Part shown: positions 8,271 through 17,260 of the stretch, one piece after another
Numbering within the stretch: position 1 is the stretch's first letter
Layout: every line of letters starts with the position of its first letter
Assembly (NCBI RefSeq): GCF_026000115.1
Contig: NZ_AP026867.1
Location: 899,501-963,500 of the forward strand
DNA length: 64,000 bases
Source of the DNA: Aureispira anguillae
GTDB lineage: Bacteria; Bacteroidota; Bacteroidia; Chitinophagales; Saprospiraceae
Direction: 5' to 3'
Position numbers and translations under genes: made by a program
Notes under the pieces: model-generated
What the model was told of the DNA's origin: nothing
The model's input: only the letters and a program-made list of their open reading frames with translations
The model's database searches: none

Positions 8271-9248
8271 TTATTCATAGGGAGTAGACAAAAAATCATA
8301 GGCTGCATCAATCAATTCATTGCTTGTTTGATGTTCTGTATCGGGGATTACAGTTAAGGTGATTTTGGAATCAATCCCATTTTGAAGGGCATAGCGATTC
8401 ATTGCATTCACCCATTTTTGAGCCCTCAAAAAGCGGCTGTTGCCTTGCATGGTGTTGATGTTGATGTCTTTATATTCCGTGCGAAAGGCTCCTTGTTGGG
8501 TATCGTGTTCTCCAATTAAAACCTGAATGTTAGTTTTTGCCAATAAATGGAGATCAATGTAATCAACAGCAGTAAACTTTTTTAAATTGGTTCCTAGAGG
8601 GTAATTGATAGTCGGATCGGGCCACATATACCAACCAGAGCCACTAACGACGGCTTTATGGATTCGAAGTGGGTGAAATGCGCAAAACCTATGAACAAAT
8701 TGCCCTCCTCCTGAAAAACCAAAAAGACTGAGTTGGTTGGTGTCGAGATGGTGAAATGTCCCTTTGAGCACCTGAACCAAATCTAATAACCTTAAATCTG
8801 CTCTAGTGCCATCAAGATTAAGCCTTTGGTAGTCATTGTCAAATGTTTTTTCACTAAAATGGGGAGCAATTAAAAGCGTATTGTAATCATTGGCATAGTC
8901 AATAAAGCGCTTCATGTTCTTAAGTGCAATGCTCTGTCCTTTTTTTCCGTTAGTTTGTCCTGTATAACCATGAATGATGGCAAGCACTTGGGTATTTAAA
9001 TCGGGGTTTTTTGCCAATTTAGGAGGAACATATATATAATAGACTTGACCATCTTTATATCGTTTTTTTTGAATCCCCTTTTTTACTTTTTTAGGTGGGG
9101 GAGGTGCTCTGCGGTGATCCTCCTTGGTATTAGATGGAACATTGGTGGTAGAAGGAGACGAGAGGGGATTATTTTTTTTGGGGGCAAAAACAAAGTACAG
9201 AGAAGCAGCTAAAAGGACAACTAATAGTAATTTTTTTGCGAGAGCCAT
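8271..9248 (-). CDS. Membrane-anchored alpha/beta hydrolase
   Basis: 325 aa. Residues 5-23 form a single hydrophobic segment (signal anchor or signal peptide without a clear cleavage site), followed by a Pro/Lys-rich linker (residues 40-65). The catalytic fold follows: HGYTG at 93-97 (oxyanion region), nucleophile Ser179 in GFSGGG, likely acid Asp249 in GEHD and catalytic His306 in DTEHQ. This resembles esterases and depolymerases of the feruloyl-esterase/PHB-depolymerase or dienelactone-hydrolase type, so a periplasmic or secreted esterase is likely; the substrate is unknown. It starts 7 bp after the end of the ABC transporter gene, so the two are probably one operon. Confidence 0.78.
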   Translation of the reverse strand: MALAKKLLLVVLLAASLYFVFAPKKNNPLSSPSTTNVPSNTKEDHRRAPPPPKKVKKGIQKKRYKDGQVYYIYVPPKLAKNPDLNTQVLAIIHGYTGQTNGKKGQSIALKNMKRFIDYANDYNTLLIAPHFSEKTFDNDYQRLNLDGTRADLRLLDLVQVLKGTFHHLDTNQLSLFGFSGGGQFVHRFCAFHPLRIHKAVVSGSGWYMWPDPTINYPLGTNLKKFTAVDYIDLHLLAKTNIQVLIGEHDTQQGAFRTEYKDININTMQGNSRFLRAQKWVNAMNRYALQNGIDSKITLTVIPDTEHQTSNELIDAAYDFLSTPYE

Positions 9249-9255
9249 TTGTAGC

Positions 9256-10935
9256 TTAGTTTAATAAGTAGTTAATTGACGGTGTATTTAGCGTATGTTT
9301 TCTATCGAATTGGATATTGGGAAATTGAGCTTCGTCTTGTCCAAAGATAACAATAGTTTTGTTTTGTTTGATAGAATTGATGTATTGGGTTAATGTTAAT
9401 TGTAATTGAGGGGCTAAGTTTTGGAATTGAATGTCAATTAATATGATTTTTTTTCGAGTTAAAATAGCTCGGGCAAAACAGAGTAAAATATATTGATTGT
9501 AGGATAACAACTGTCCCATTTCACCAATAGGCATGTCCAAGGTTAGTTTTTCATCTTGGTTGTTTTGTAGAAGCGCTAAGAGTTCCGCTGCTGCGATTCT
9601 TTTTTTCTCTTTTTTATTGTAAGAAATGGCATCAAAGACAGTTTTTCCATAAAGGGGCCAATCTGCTGAGATAATTGTAATTTTTCTACGGATTACTTTA
9701 GGAGCTAAATGTCGAATATTTGTTCGATTTACTTTTATTGTTCCACTATAATTTCTATAAATACCCAACAGTAATTTGACAAAAGTTGTTTTTCCTTTTC
9801 CTGTAACCAAGGAAATTGATTTGGAGCGAATAGTCAAAGATAGGTTTTCAAACAAAACCTTATCTCCTAGTTTGAAATTTAGATTTCGAACAATAATTCG
9901 ATTGCCGCTTATTCGTTGAATAGAAGGATCTATTTTATTTTGATCCGAAGGCAGATTGAGAATATTTAATAATTTAGAGAATGAAATATTTCCTAATTCC
10001 CAAATGCTATAAACCCGTAGTGTTCTCCTAAAAAGGGGCAAAATGGTAACCAATAACAATACGGTTATTAGAAGTTCACTGCCCGATTGCCAAGACGATA
10101 AGTGTACAAACGCTAGGATACCAGCTAACATGATATAAACCATGGATTTGGTGGTGGCTTGGATAAAGCTATTGACTATATGGTAATTAACACCTAGGTC
10201 GAGTATTTTTTTGACTCTTCGCTCATATTTTTTATACGCACTTTTTTCTTTATTAAAAGATTTGACAGAAAGGATACTTCTAAGGTGAATATTGACAAAG
10301 GAGAGTAAATTTGATTTCCTATTGCGGCGAACCATAGAAATACGATACAACCAGCGATTGACAAAAATCATAAAAACTAAGGTAATGAGTGTACAACCTA
10401 TGATGATTAGACAAATGGTAGGGTTGATCGCAAAAAGAACAGCCATTGTTAAGGATAAAAATAAAATATCAATGGTAAATTGTAAAATGCCCTTTGTTAA
10501 ATAGCCTTGGATACTTTTTAAGTCACCACTGTAGCGCAACAAATAGCGTCCTGTTCCTTTTTCGTCATAAATCGCTTGCGTTAAGTGTAATTGTTTTTGG
10601 AATAAAATTTTTCGCAATTGGAACAAAAAAAGCTCGCCCATTACTCCCTTGCCTAAACGCTCCAAAAAATCAAAAATACTTGTAATGACGATTAGCCCCA
10701 AAAAAAACATCAAAAAATGGGGAATCGTATCCGTAAAAGAAATTGGAAAAAATTCTAACAAGTATATTTTAGGAGAGTTCGTTTCAAAGGCTAGGCTATA
10801 GTATTTAGCCAAAGCAATTGGAATCAGTATTTTTAAAATACTAGAGCAAAAACCAATAATGATTACGCCAGTAACTCGAAGCTTGTTTTTGGATAAAAAA
10901 CTAAGTAGTAATGTTTTTTTAGAAGTAGAGGTCAT
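9256..10935 (-). CDS. ABC exporter half-transporter with degenerate nucleotide-binding domain
   Basis: 559 aa. Residues 1-320 are an ABC type 1 exporter membrane domain with about six hydrophobic helices; residues 345-559 are the ATPase domain. Every ATPase motif deviates. Walker A reads LVTGKGKTTF, two residues short of GxxxxGKT. The Q-loop is ISADWPLYG, without Gln. The signature is LLSYNQ instead of LSGGQ. Walker B ends IILIDIQ, so the catalytic Glu is missing. The switch-His region reads VIFGQDE. Such a domain probably binds or hydrolyses ATP poorly, so it may act in a heterodimer with a partner encoded elsewhere or be decaying. No frameshift or stop interrupts it. It is followed closely by the hydrolase gene. 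The cargo is unknown. Confidence 0.8.
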   Translation of the reverse strand: MTSTSKKTLLLSFLSKNKLRVTGVIIIGFCSSILKILIPIALAKYYSLAFETNSPKIYLLEFFPISFTDTIPHFLMFFLGLIVITSIFDFLERLGKGVMGELFLFQLRKILFQKQLHLTQAIYDEKGTGRYLLRYSGDLKSIQGYLTKGILQFTIDILFLSLTMAVLFAINPTICLIIIGCTLITLVFMIFVNRWLYRISMVRRNRKSNLLSFVNIHLRSILSVKSFNKEKSAYKKYERRVKKILDLGVNYHIVNSFIQATTKSMVYIMLAGILAFVHLSSWQSGSELLITVLLLVTILPLFRRTLRVYSIWELGNISFSKLLNILNLPSDQNKIDPSIQRISGNRIIVRNLNFKLGDKVLFENLSLTIRSKSISLVTGKGKTTFVKLLLGIYRNYSGTIKVNRTNIRHLAPKVIRRKITIISADWPLYGKTVFDAISYNKKEKKRIAAAELLALLQNNQDEKLTLDMPIGEMGQLLSYNQYILLCFARAILTRKKIILIDIQFQNLAPQLQLTLTQYINSIKQNKTIVIFGQDEAQFPNIQFDRKHTLNTPSINYLLN

Positions 10936-11195
10936 TCAATGTATTCTAGTTACAAAATTAATAAGTACAATTATGATAGGCGGAACCATTTCTATCTGCT
11001 ACGCCTAGATACTTATTGTTTATTTTTCTTTTGAAAAATTGATCGGAATACTAAGGGGAATTTTTAACAGAAAAAATACAGAATACATTTAAAACCTCTA
11101 AAAAAGATGGCTTAAGATAAAAAATGTATGTTTTAGCAGATGCTTATTCTTAGTATTTTCTGCATAGATTGTATTACCCAATCAATATACGATTT

Positions 11196-12254
11196 CTAAT
11201 TGTAGCTATTGGCTAATTCCACAGTTACCTTATTTTTTGTCGGATCAAAAATATGAATTACATTAGGATCTGAAAGCCCATCAAGGTTCAAAATTGGAAT
11301 ATCAACCACTTCTTCAACTTCTCTTGCTAATAGAGGACTCGCTGTAAAAAGCCCACCTACAGCTGCTGGTTTTACGCCCCACTCTGTTAGCATATTATAC
11401 CCTAAAAGCGCACTCATACTATCACCTCCAGAAAAAACAACACTATCTACTGTCGCTAAAAATGGCTTGTGCTGAAGCAGCATGCTAGTTTCTCTTTGAA
11501 GAAGCCCATCGGCAATTTCAACAATGGTATATTCAGGATTGTATTTACTGGTTAGATTGGTTAAGCTTTCGTACAAATCTAATAATTCTGTTCTACTACA
11601 CAGATAGGTAGATGGATAACCCAACGTAGAAAAATCAGAAACAAAACAAGCTCCACAGTCTCTTACCAAGGAACGATCTTTGGCATAAACCGTACCTGTT
11701 AATTTAAAATAAGCAACTTTGGCAGATCTAGACATTCCTCTACATAAATAGGCAGCAGTTGTTGTTTTGCCACTGTCCATACTAGCTCCTAAGGAAAGAA
11801 TAACCTTGCTTTTTCGTTTTTTTTGTGGATTAAACCTACTGCGTTTATGCGATAAATATTTAGTATTAATAACCTTTCCATCCTTGGTAGCATAGCCAAT
11901 CATTCTTAGTTGGGTCGGACCCTTTGCAGCTAGCTTGGCATGCATTGATGTGATGACCCCTATCGCTCCTCCTTTTCCTAAAATTTGATAGTTTTCGCAG
12001 TATTTTTTAGGAACAAGTCCTTCAAGTTGTCCCGTTGCATAACGACTACCAAAAGCAGCCATAATAATGTCGCCAGGAAAAATATAACGGTTGTTTCCAT
12101 TGAGTCCCTGTATAGAGGAGTGTTTGCCCAATTCTAATACTTCAAATACTGCAACATCACCAGCCTTGGGCTTGTGGTTATACTTTATATTTTGGTCGAT
12201 GTCAAAATCTTGAATCCCTTTGCAAATTATTGCTATCTTAATTTTATCTCGCAT
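11196..12254 (-). CDS. DUF1611-family P-loop NTPase-like protein
   Basis: 352 aa. The C-terminal two thirds match my memory of DUF1611 proteins: a P-loop-like GASMDSGKTT at residues 156-165, a cysteine-containing DCGACFVSDFSTLGYPS segment, EIADGLLQRET and VVFSGGDSMSALLG. Some DUF1611 proteins (DgcN) work in D-amino-acid metabolism, but the N-terminal 145 residues here differ and the substrate is unclear. The start overlaps the end of the upstream outer-membrane protein gene by 11 bp, showing translational coupling. Association with an outer-membrane protein and a lipoprotein is unusual for a cytoplasmic enzyme. Confidence 0.72.
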   Translation of the reverse strand: MRDKIKIAIICKGIQDFDIDQNIKYNHKPKAGDVAVFEVLELGKHSSIQGLNGNNRYIFPGDIIMAAFGSRYATGQLEGLVPKKYCENYQILGKGGAIGVITSMHAKLAAKGPTQLRMIGYATKDGKVINTKYLSHKRSRFNPQKKRKSKVILSLGASMDSGKTTTAAYLCRGMSRSAKVAYFKLTGTVYAKDRSLVRDCGACFVSDFSTLGYPSTYLCSRTELLDLYESLTNLTSKYNPEYTIVEIADGLLQRETSMLLQHKPFLATVDSVVFSGGDSMSALLGYNMLTEWGVKPAAVGGLFTASPLLAREVEEVVDIPILNLDGLSDPNVIHIFDPTKNKVTVELANSYN

Positions 12255-13137
12255 TTTTTTTCTTTAAGGCAACTTTTATTCTATAACTAAGGTGCAAACC
12301 AATAGCAGTATAGTTATTAAATGGTTGTTGTGTTTTTATAGAAGTAGGATTAAAAGGATAAGACACATTATCTAACGAAATGGGTCTTTTGTAATTAATA
12401 TCAGTGTTGGGGAATATTCCTGTATTAAATTCCCATTGAAAAATAACATACAACGTACAATTAAATAAGACGTTCTTAAATGGACGAAAGCTAAAACCCG
12501 TTTTTACTCTAAAACGATGGTAACCATTGGGTGAATTATACCCAGTTATTTGCCCTTCATTATTGTAGTAAATAATTGGTCGCCCTCCCAAATAATAATA
12601 AAGAGAGGAAGCCAAATAAGGGCTTATACGCCACGGCCATTTTTTGTTAGCATAGTAGATACGTAGCGTATAAATAAATCGCACTCTATGCTTTTCTGGT
12701 TGTGGAAAAAATAGTTGAGCTACTGCATAATGTTTAAGTTTTAAATGATTATTTTTTTTTAATAATTTATGACTAACATTGTAATTAAGTGTAAGTCGTT
12801 GATAACTAGTTAACCCTAGTGGATTATTAGAGAAGCCAAAATTAATGTGTCTGCTTCTCCAAGGATATTGAGCACTAGAAAATTCAATTTGGAGATAGTG
12901 TCTTCCCGTTAGTTTATAGGCAAGTGTTACGTCTGTTTGCATAAAACCAAATCTAGCATCAGGCAAATCAACACTATATAACTGAGCAAATTTACCTTTA
13001 AAACGTTTGCCTATATTTACATTGACACTATAGCCGAACCACGATTTTATTCCGTCTGTTAAATCTTGTGCTTGCAAATTAGGAACAACCAATGAATTTA
13101 CAAGCAGAAATAAAGCAAGGTACCTATAAAATTTCAT
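12244..13137 (-). CDS. Predicted outer-membrane beta-barrel protein
   Basis: 297 aa. Residues 1-23 are a signal peptide ending in NLQAQ. The rest is rich in alternating aromatic beta-strands (YHRFRVKTGFSFRPF, VLFNCTLYVIFQW) and ends in a strand, LHLSYRIKVAL, before a basic tail; this is typical of 10-14-stranded outer-membrane barrels and DUF2490-like proteins. It is the middle gene of a three-gene operon, 2 bp after the lipoprotein and overlapping the DUF1611 gene. The function is not known. Confidence 0.65.
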   Translation of the reverse strand: MKFYRYLALFLLVNSLVVPNLQAQDLTDGIKSWFGYSVNVNIGKRFKGKFAQLYSVDLPDARFGFMQTDVTLAYKLTGRHYLQIEFSSAQYPWRSRHINFGFSNNPLGLTSYQRLTLNYNVSHKLLKKNNHLKLKHYAVAQLFFPQPEKHRVRFIYTLRIYYANKKWPWRISPYLASSLYYYLGGRPIIYYNNEGQITGYNSPNGYHRFRVKTGFSFRPFKNVLFNCTLYVIFQWEFNTGIFPNTDINYKRPISLDNVSYPFNPTSIKTQQPFNNYTAIGLHLSYRIKVALKKKNAR

Positions 13138-13139
13138 CC

Positions 13140-13832
13140 TTATTGATTGATTACTAAGTCAGGGAGAACCAGTTGTTGGTTGATACTATCTATTGTAACA
13201 TTTTGAATGATTGGTCGTACCCCAGAAGGAGCTTGGTCGTCTTTGGTATACGCATAGATTTGGTAGGTACCTATAGGCAATCCCGAAAACTCAAAAAAAC
13301 CATCATAGTTTGTTCGTTGGCTTGATTCAACATTAGGACTATTATCATAAATAATATAGACCCGTTCATCAGGAGCATAGTATTGATTTGTGCCATCATC
13401 TACCAAAACTTTTCCTCGGATGGAAGCAAAGCCCTTTACATCATTATCTAGAATTACAAGATCTTCTACTTGTACTAACTCTTGTTGCTGAGTTATTTCT
13501 ATCGTCTTCATAACAGGACTATAGCCAGAAGGAGAAAGAAAAGTAGAATCTTTAGAGTAGGCATATAGCGTATACTGCCCCATATTTAGATTTCTAAATT
13601 CATAGGAACCATCAAAATTAGTTCTTACCCGATCTCCATACGCTGCGTTATCTCCAAAAATAAGATAAACACTTTCATTATTAAGATAATAACTCTGCTT
13701 AAGCACAGAAAAATCAGCATTATAATTTTCAAGTTTTAATTTGCCAACAATAGCAGCATTTCCTCCTAAACCAGGTTCCTTAGCGCAACCTATAATGGAT
13801 AGTAAAACAATAATCAAGGGGATCTGTTTCAT
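13140..13832 (-). CDS. Lipoprotein with two carboxypeptidase-regulatory-like (prealbumin-like) domains
   Basis: 230 aa. The signal sequence ends in the lipobox IIGC (Cys16). Two homologous beta-sandwich domains follow, about 28-125 and 130-230. Each has the pattern RTNFDGSYEFRNLNMGQYTLYAY or RTNYDGFFEFSGLPIGTYQIYAY, the hallmark of CarboxypepD_reg/SdrD-B-like folds. These domains are non-catalytic and bind or scaffold at the cell surface. It is the first gene of the operon with the barrel protein and the DUF1611 protein. Confidence 0.75.
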   Translation of the reverse strand: MKQIPLIIVLLSIIGCAKEPGLGGNAAIVGKLKLENYNADFSVLKQSYYLNNESVYLIFGDNAAYGDRVRTNFDGSYEFRNLNMGQYTLYAYSKDSTFLSPSGYSPVMKTIEITQQQELVQVEDLVILDNDVKGFASIRGKVLVDDGTNQYYAPDERVYIIYDNSPNVESSQRTNYDGFFEFSGLPIGTYQIYAYTKDDQAPSGVRPIIQNVTIDSINQQLVLPDLVINQ

Positions 13833-14614
13833 TGAAATAGGACGTTAGTAATGGATTAATAGTTAGTTTTTAATAAACATTACTCCGTTAGAAACCACAG
13901 TAGCACCACAGGTACCACATAGTAGCAACATAACTAATCAGCGAAGTATTAAATGAAAGGTTGAGTTGTTTTTTTATTTGTTAAAGTAAAGTTAACATTT
14001 TTTTCAAACTTAAGGGAATATGCCAACTTTTATTAAAATGTTAATTAAGTGCAAAAGTGCTTTTTTTTGAGGAAAATAAATAGCCTATTCTTGCCAAGGA
14101 TAGGTCCATTCTTGCCAAAGTTTATACATTTGTTTAATATTTAATTGTGATAAAAATATATGGTAAAATTCTTTTTTTTAGCGTAAAATAAAAATTATAT
14201 TTTTAAAAAATAGGATAGCAGGATATTATATAGAGTGTAAAATAATATATACTTGCCCCTAGATGTTCCCTTATTTTATTAATCTGCTATAGTTAGCAAA
14301 AGCAATGTAAAAAGAAAAAGGAAGTTGACTTTTATGGTGCTCTAAACTTATATGTCAAACATTATTTATACCTTTGTCTTGGTCTATAAAAGGGAATAAA
14401 ATTTGAATTTTCTTACATTCTATTTAGTAAAAGAAACGGGTGTTTATATGTTGGTTGGTCTGTGAATTGGAATTAAGAATTTAATGGTTTGATAATTAGG
14501 TTTTTATGTTTTTAGAAGCCTATAGGTATAAATAGAGGAAGGGGCTGGATGAATTTTAGTGATAAAACAAAAATAGATAAAGCACAGCGTGCAACATAAG
14601 ATACATTTAATATT
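13833..14614. other. Long AT-rich divergent intergenic region
   Basis: 782 bp between the lipoprotein operon (-) and mazG (+). No credible reading frame. It contains a direct repeat ATTCTTGCCAA at 14087-14097 and 14108-14118, spaced 21 bp (two helical turns), a pattern expected of a dimeric regulator site. A weak hairpin, GATATTAT against ATAATATA, lies near 14222-14250. The rest is A/T-rich with no recognised feature. Confidence 0.5.
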
Positions 14615-15388
14615 ATGGAAGAAAAGATCAAAGCTTTTGAGCGTCTGCTCAATATTATGGACGACCTAAGAGAAAAATGCCCTTGGGACAAAAAGCAGAC
14701 TTTAGAAAGTTTAAGTATATTAACCATTGAAGAAACCTATGAGTTAGTAGACGCTATTCAAGAAGGAAACCTAGAGGAATTAAAGGGAGAGATTGGAGAT
14801 CTTATGTTGCACATGGTTTTTTATGCTAAAATAGCCAGCGAAAAAAAGGCATTTGACATTGCGGATGTTTTAAATACGCTTTGTGATAAATTAGTACATC
14901 GGCATCCTCATATTTATGGAGATGTAGTTGCCGAAGATGAAGCAACCGTTAAGAAAAACTGGGAATTGTTGAAGTTGCAAGAAAAGGGAAAGACTTCTAT
15001 TTTGCAAGGGGTACCCAAATCGTTGCCCTCTATGGTTAAGGCTTATCGAATTCAAGAAAAAGTAAAACAAGTTGGGTTTGAATGGGAAGAAATTGAGGAT
15101 GTTTGGGACAAGGTAGAGGAAGAGCTAGGCGAATTGCAAATAACGGTAGACGATAGAGAAAGCTCAGAGCGTATTGCGGATGAGTTTGGCGATGTTTTGT
15201 TTGCCTTGATTAATTATGCCCGTTACCTAAAAATTGATCCAGAAGCTGCTCTGGAGAAAACCAATAAGAAATTTATTCGACGATTTAAATTTATTGAAGA
15301 TAACGCAAATCGGGCATTGGCTGATTTGTCTTTGGAGGAAATGGATGAATTGTGGGACAAAGCAAAACGCTTGGAACAGAATAAATAA
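14615..15388 (+). CDS. mazG: Nucleoside triphosphate pyrophosphohydrolase MazG
   Basis: 257 aa, the usual length for a two-domain MazG. The first domain has CPWDKKQTLESL, the metal-binding EETYELVDAI and EIGDLMLHMVFYAKIA. The second has EEELGEL and DEFGDVLFALINYAR. MazG hydrolyses (d)NTPs to monophosphates and pyrophosphate, cleaning abnormal nucleotides and lowering ppGpp in E. coli. Stress-related regulation is known for the family but is not visible here. It is followed 34 bp later by an aminotransferase on the same strand. Confidence 0.92.
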   Translation: MEEKIKAFERLLNIMDDLREKCPWDKKQTLESLSILTIEETYELVDAIQEGNLEELKGEIGDLMLHMVFYAKIASEKKAFDIADVLNTLCDKLVHRHPHIYGDVVAEDEATVKKNWELLKLQEKGKTSILQGVPKSLPSMVKAYRIQEKVKQVGFEWEEIEDVWDKVEEELGELQITVDDRESSERIADEFGDVLFALINYARYLKIDPEAALEKTNKKFIRRFKFIEDNANRALADLSLEEMDELWDKAKRLEQNK

Positions 15389-15422
15389 AAAATTTATCAC
15401 TCATATAAACTGAAAATTAATC

Positions 15423-16616
15423 ATGTATGTTTCTGACCGTTTAAAAAACATGGCGGAATCTGCCACGATCAAAATGGCTCAATTGGCAAGAGAACTCAAA
15501 GCGCAAGGCAATGAAGTTATTAGCTTGAGCTTGGGCGAGCCTGATTTTGATACTCCCAATCCTATTAAAGAAGCTGCTTACAAGGCATTGCAAGAGGGCT
15601 ATACTAAGTATACGCCTGTTCCTGGGTTGGTTGAGCTGCGAACGGCAATTGTAACGAAACTAAAAAGAGACAATAATCTTGATTTTGACATTAATCAAAT
15701 CGTGGTCTCTAATGGTGCGAAACAATGTCTTGCTAACCTTTCATTGGCATTGCTTAATGAAGGTGATGAGGTGGTTATCTTTGCTCCTTATTGGGTTTCT
15801 TATAAGGAAATAATTGCTTTGAGTGGTGCAAAACCTGTTTTTATTAATGCAACCATTGAGAATGATTTTAAGGTCACTGCTGATCAACTGGAAGCTGCCA
15901 TTACTGATAAAACACGTATGGTTCTATTTTCTTCTCCTTGCAATCCTACAGGAATGGTTTATACCCAACAGGATTTTGAGCCATTGGTTAAGGTATTGGA
16001 GCAACATCCTGAGGTATTGGTCGCTTCAGACGAAATCTATGAGTACATCAACTTTTTAGAAGAAGGTCATTTTAGTATTGCTAGTTTTGAATCAATTGCT
16101 GATCGTTGCATTGTTATTAATGGCTTTTCTAAAGGCTTTTCTATGACAGGTTGGCGATTGGGCTATATGGCAGCTCCTCGTTGGGTAGCGGCAGCTTGTG
16201 CCAAAATGCAAGGTCAATTTACTTCTGGAGCCAATGCTTTTGGGCAAAAGGCAGCAGCAGATGCTTTGTTAGCAGATATGACACCTACGCATGAAATGAA
16301 TGCTGCATTTAGAAAACGTCGTGACTTAGTACTTTCTTTACTCAAAGAGATTGATGGTTTTAAGGTTAACTTCCCAGAAGGAGCATTTTATGTTTTTCCT
16401 GATATAAGCGCTTTGTATGGCAAATCAGTAGACGGTAAAGTGATTAATAACTCTTCTGATTTTTGTGAGTACATTCTTTATACAGCACATGTTGCCATTG
16501 TTGCAGGGGTAGCTTTTGGTGCTGATGATTGTGTGCGTATTGCTTATTCTACTTCTGAAGATCAGTTGATAGAGGCGATCGGTAGAATCAAAAAAGCGGT
16601 AGCAGCATTGAGCTAA
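15423..16616 (+). CDS. PLP-dependent aminotransferase (aspartate aminotransferase type)
   Basis: 397 aa, fold type I, class I/II. Visible landmarks are SLGEPDFDTPNPIKEAA near the N-terminus, SNGAKQCL, the PLP-contacting SSPCNPTG, SDEIYEYI, the Schiff-base lysine in NGFSKGFSMTGWRLGY, and a C-terminal CVRIAYSTS with the carboxylate-binding Arg. These fit the subgroup I-gamma aspartate/prephenate aminotransferases, which interconvert aspartate and oxaloacetate. It may share a transcript with mazG. A strong bidirectional terminator follows. Confidence 0.9.
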   Translation: MYVSDRLKNMAESATIKMAQLARELKAQGNEVISLSLGEPDFDTPNPIKEAAYKALQEGYTKYTPVPGLVELRTAIVTKLKRDNNLDFDINQIVVSNGAKQCLANLSLALLNEGDEVVIFAPYWVSYKEIIALSGAKPVFINATIENDFKVTADQLEAAITDKTRMVLFSSPCNPTGMVYTQQDFEPLVKVLEQHPEVLVASDEIYEYINFLEEGHFSIASFESIADRCIVINGFSKGFSMTGWRLGYMAAPRWVAAACAKMQGQFTSGANAFGQKAAADALLADMTPTHEMNAAFRKRRDLVLSLLKEIDGFKVNFPEGAFYVFPDISALYGKSVDGKVINNSSDFCEYILYTAHVAIVAGVAFGADDCVRIAYSTSEDQLIEAIGRIKKAVAALS

Positions 16617-16636
16617 AACCGCAGGTTAATGGTATA

Positions 16637-16678
16637 AATTCGGCAATTTGAAACAGTCTGTTTTCAAGTTGCCGAATT
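16637..16678. terminator. Strong bidirectional terminator
   Basis: Arms of 17 bases, starting AATTCGGCAA and ending TTGCCGAATT, pair with one G-U wobble around a loop of eight bases. It lies between the aminotransferase (+) and a GNAT gene (-). Confidence 0.8.
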
Positions 16679-16685
16679 ATTATAT

Positions 16686-17189
16686 TTACTGAACAATAGA
16701 AAATAGATCAATAGGTGCTCCTCCTAATGTGGTTGTAGATTCATAGTTGAGTCCTATCTTTTGAAGCATATTTTTAGAGGCGCTATGATCTGGGCTAACA
16801 ATGCCATAAATTTTGGATAAATTTAAGGTCTGGAACCCATATTCTTTTAAGACAGACAATACTTCAGTGGCATATCCCAGCCCCCAAGCACTACGTTTTA
16901 GATGCGCTCCTATATGCACTATATTTAATACCTCCATTGTATTTAAATTGGCCGTTCCAAGAAAGCGTTCATCCTCTATACTACGCACTGTCCAAAAACC
17001 TAAGCCTTGTGAATGGCGATTGGCTGCTACTTTTTGATGCAGAAAAGCCAAGTATTCTTCTTCTGTTTTGTTTTGAAGGGGAGGGATAAATGCATTGGAA
17101 TTAGGTTCTAAATACATGGCTACTATTTCCTCAAAATCAGTAACCGATAAGGGGCGGATAATTGTACGTATTGTGTTCAGTTGTTGCAT
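16686..17189 (-). CDS. GNAT N-acetyltransferase (RimJ/RimL type)
   Basis: 167 aa, Acetyltransf_3-like. It opens TIRTIIRPLSVTDFEEIV, has the middle strand LGFWTVRSIEDERFLGTANL, the acetyl-CoA loop RSAWGLGYATEVL, and closes with a strand SKIYGIVSPDHSASKNMLQKIGL. This subgroup acetylates N-terminal amines of proteins or small amines; the substrate cannot be told from sequence. Confidence 0.82.
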   Translation of the reverse strand: MQQLNTIRTIIRPLSVTDFEEIVAMYLEPNSNAFIPPLQNKTEEEYLAFLHQKVAANRHSQGLGFWTVRSIEDERFLGTANLNTMEVLNIVHIGAHLKRSAWGLGYATEVLSVLKEYGFQTLNLSKIYGIVSPDHSASKNMLQKIGLNYESTTTLGGAPIDLFSIVQ

Positions 17190-17260
17190 GATGTATATTG
17201 AATTGAGATGAATTTAAAATTAAATATTGCCATTATATAAAAACTTCAATAAGTTAGCCC

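Noticed and set aside
14512-14727. Minus-strand frame of 71 codons overlapping the mazG start
   Set aside because: It overlaps the conserved N-terminus of MazG and has no recognisable features.
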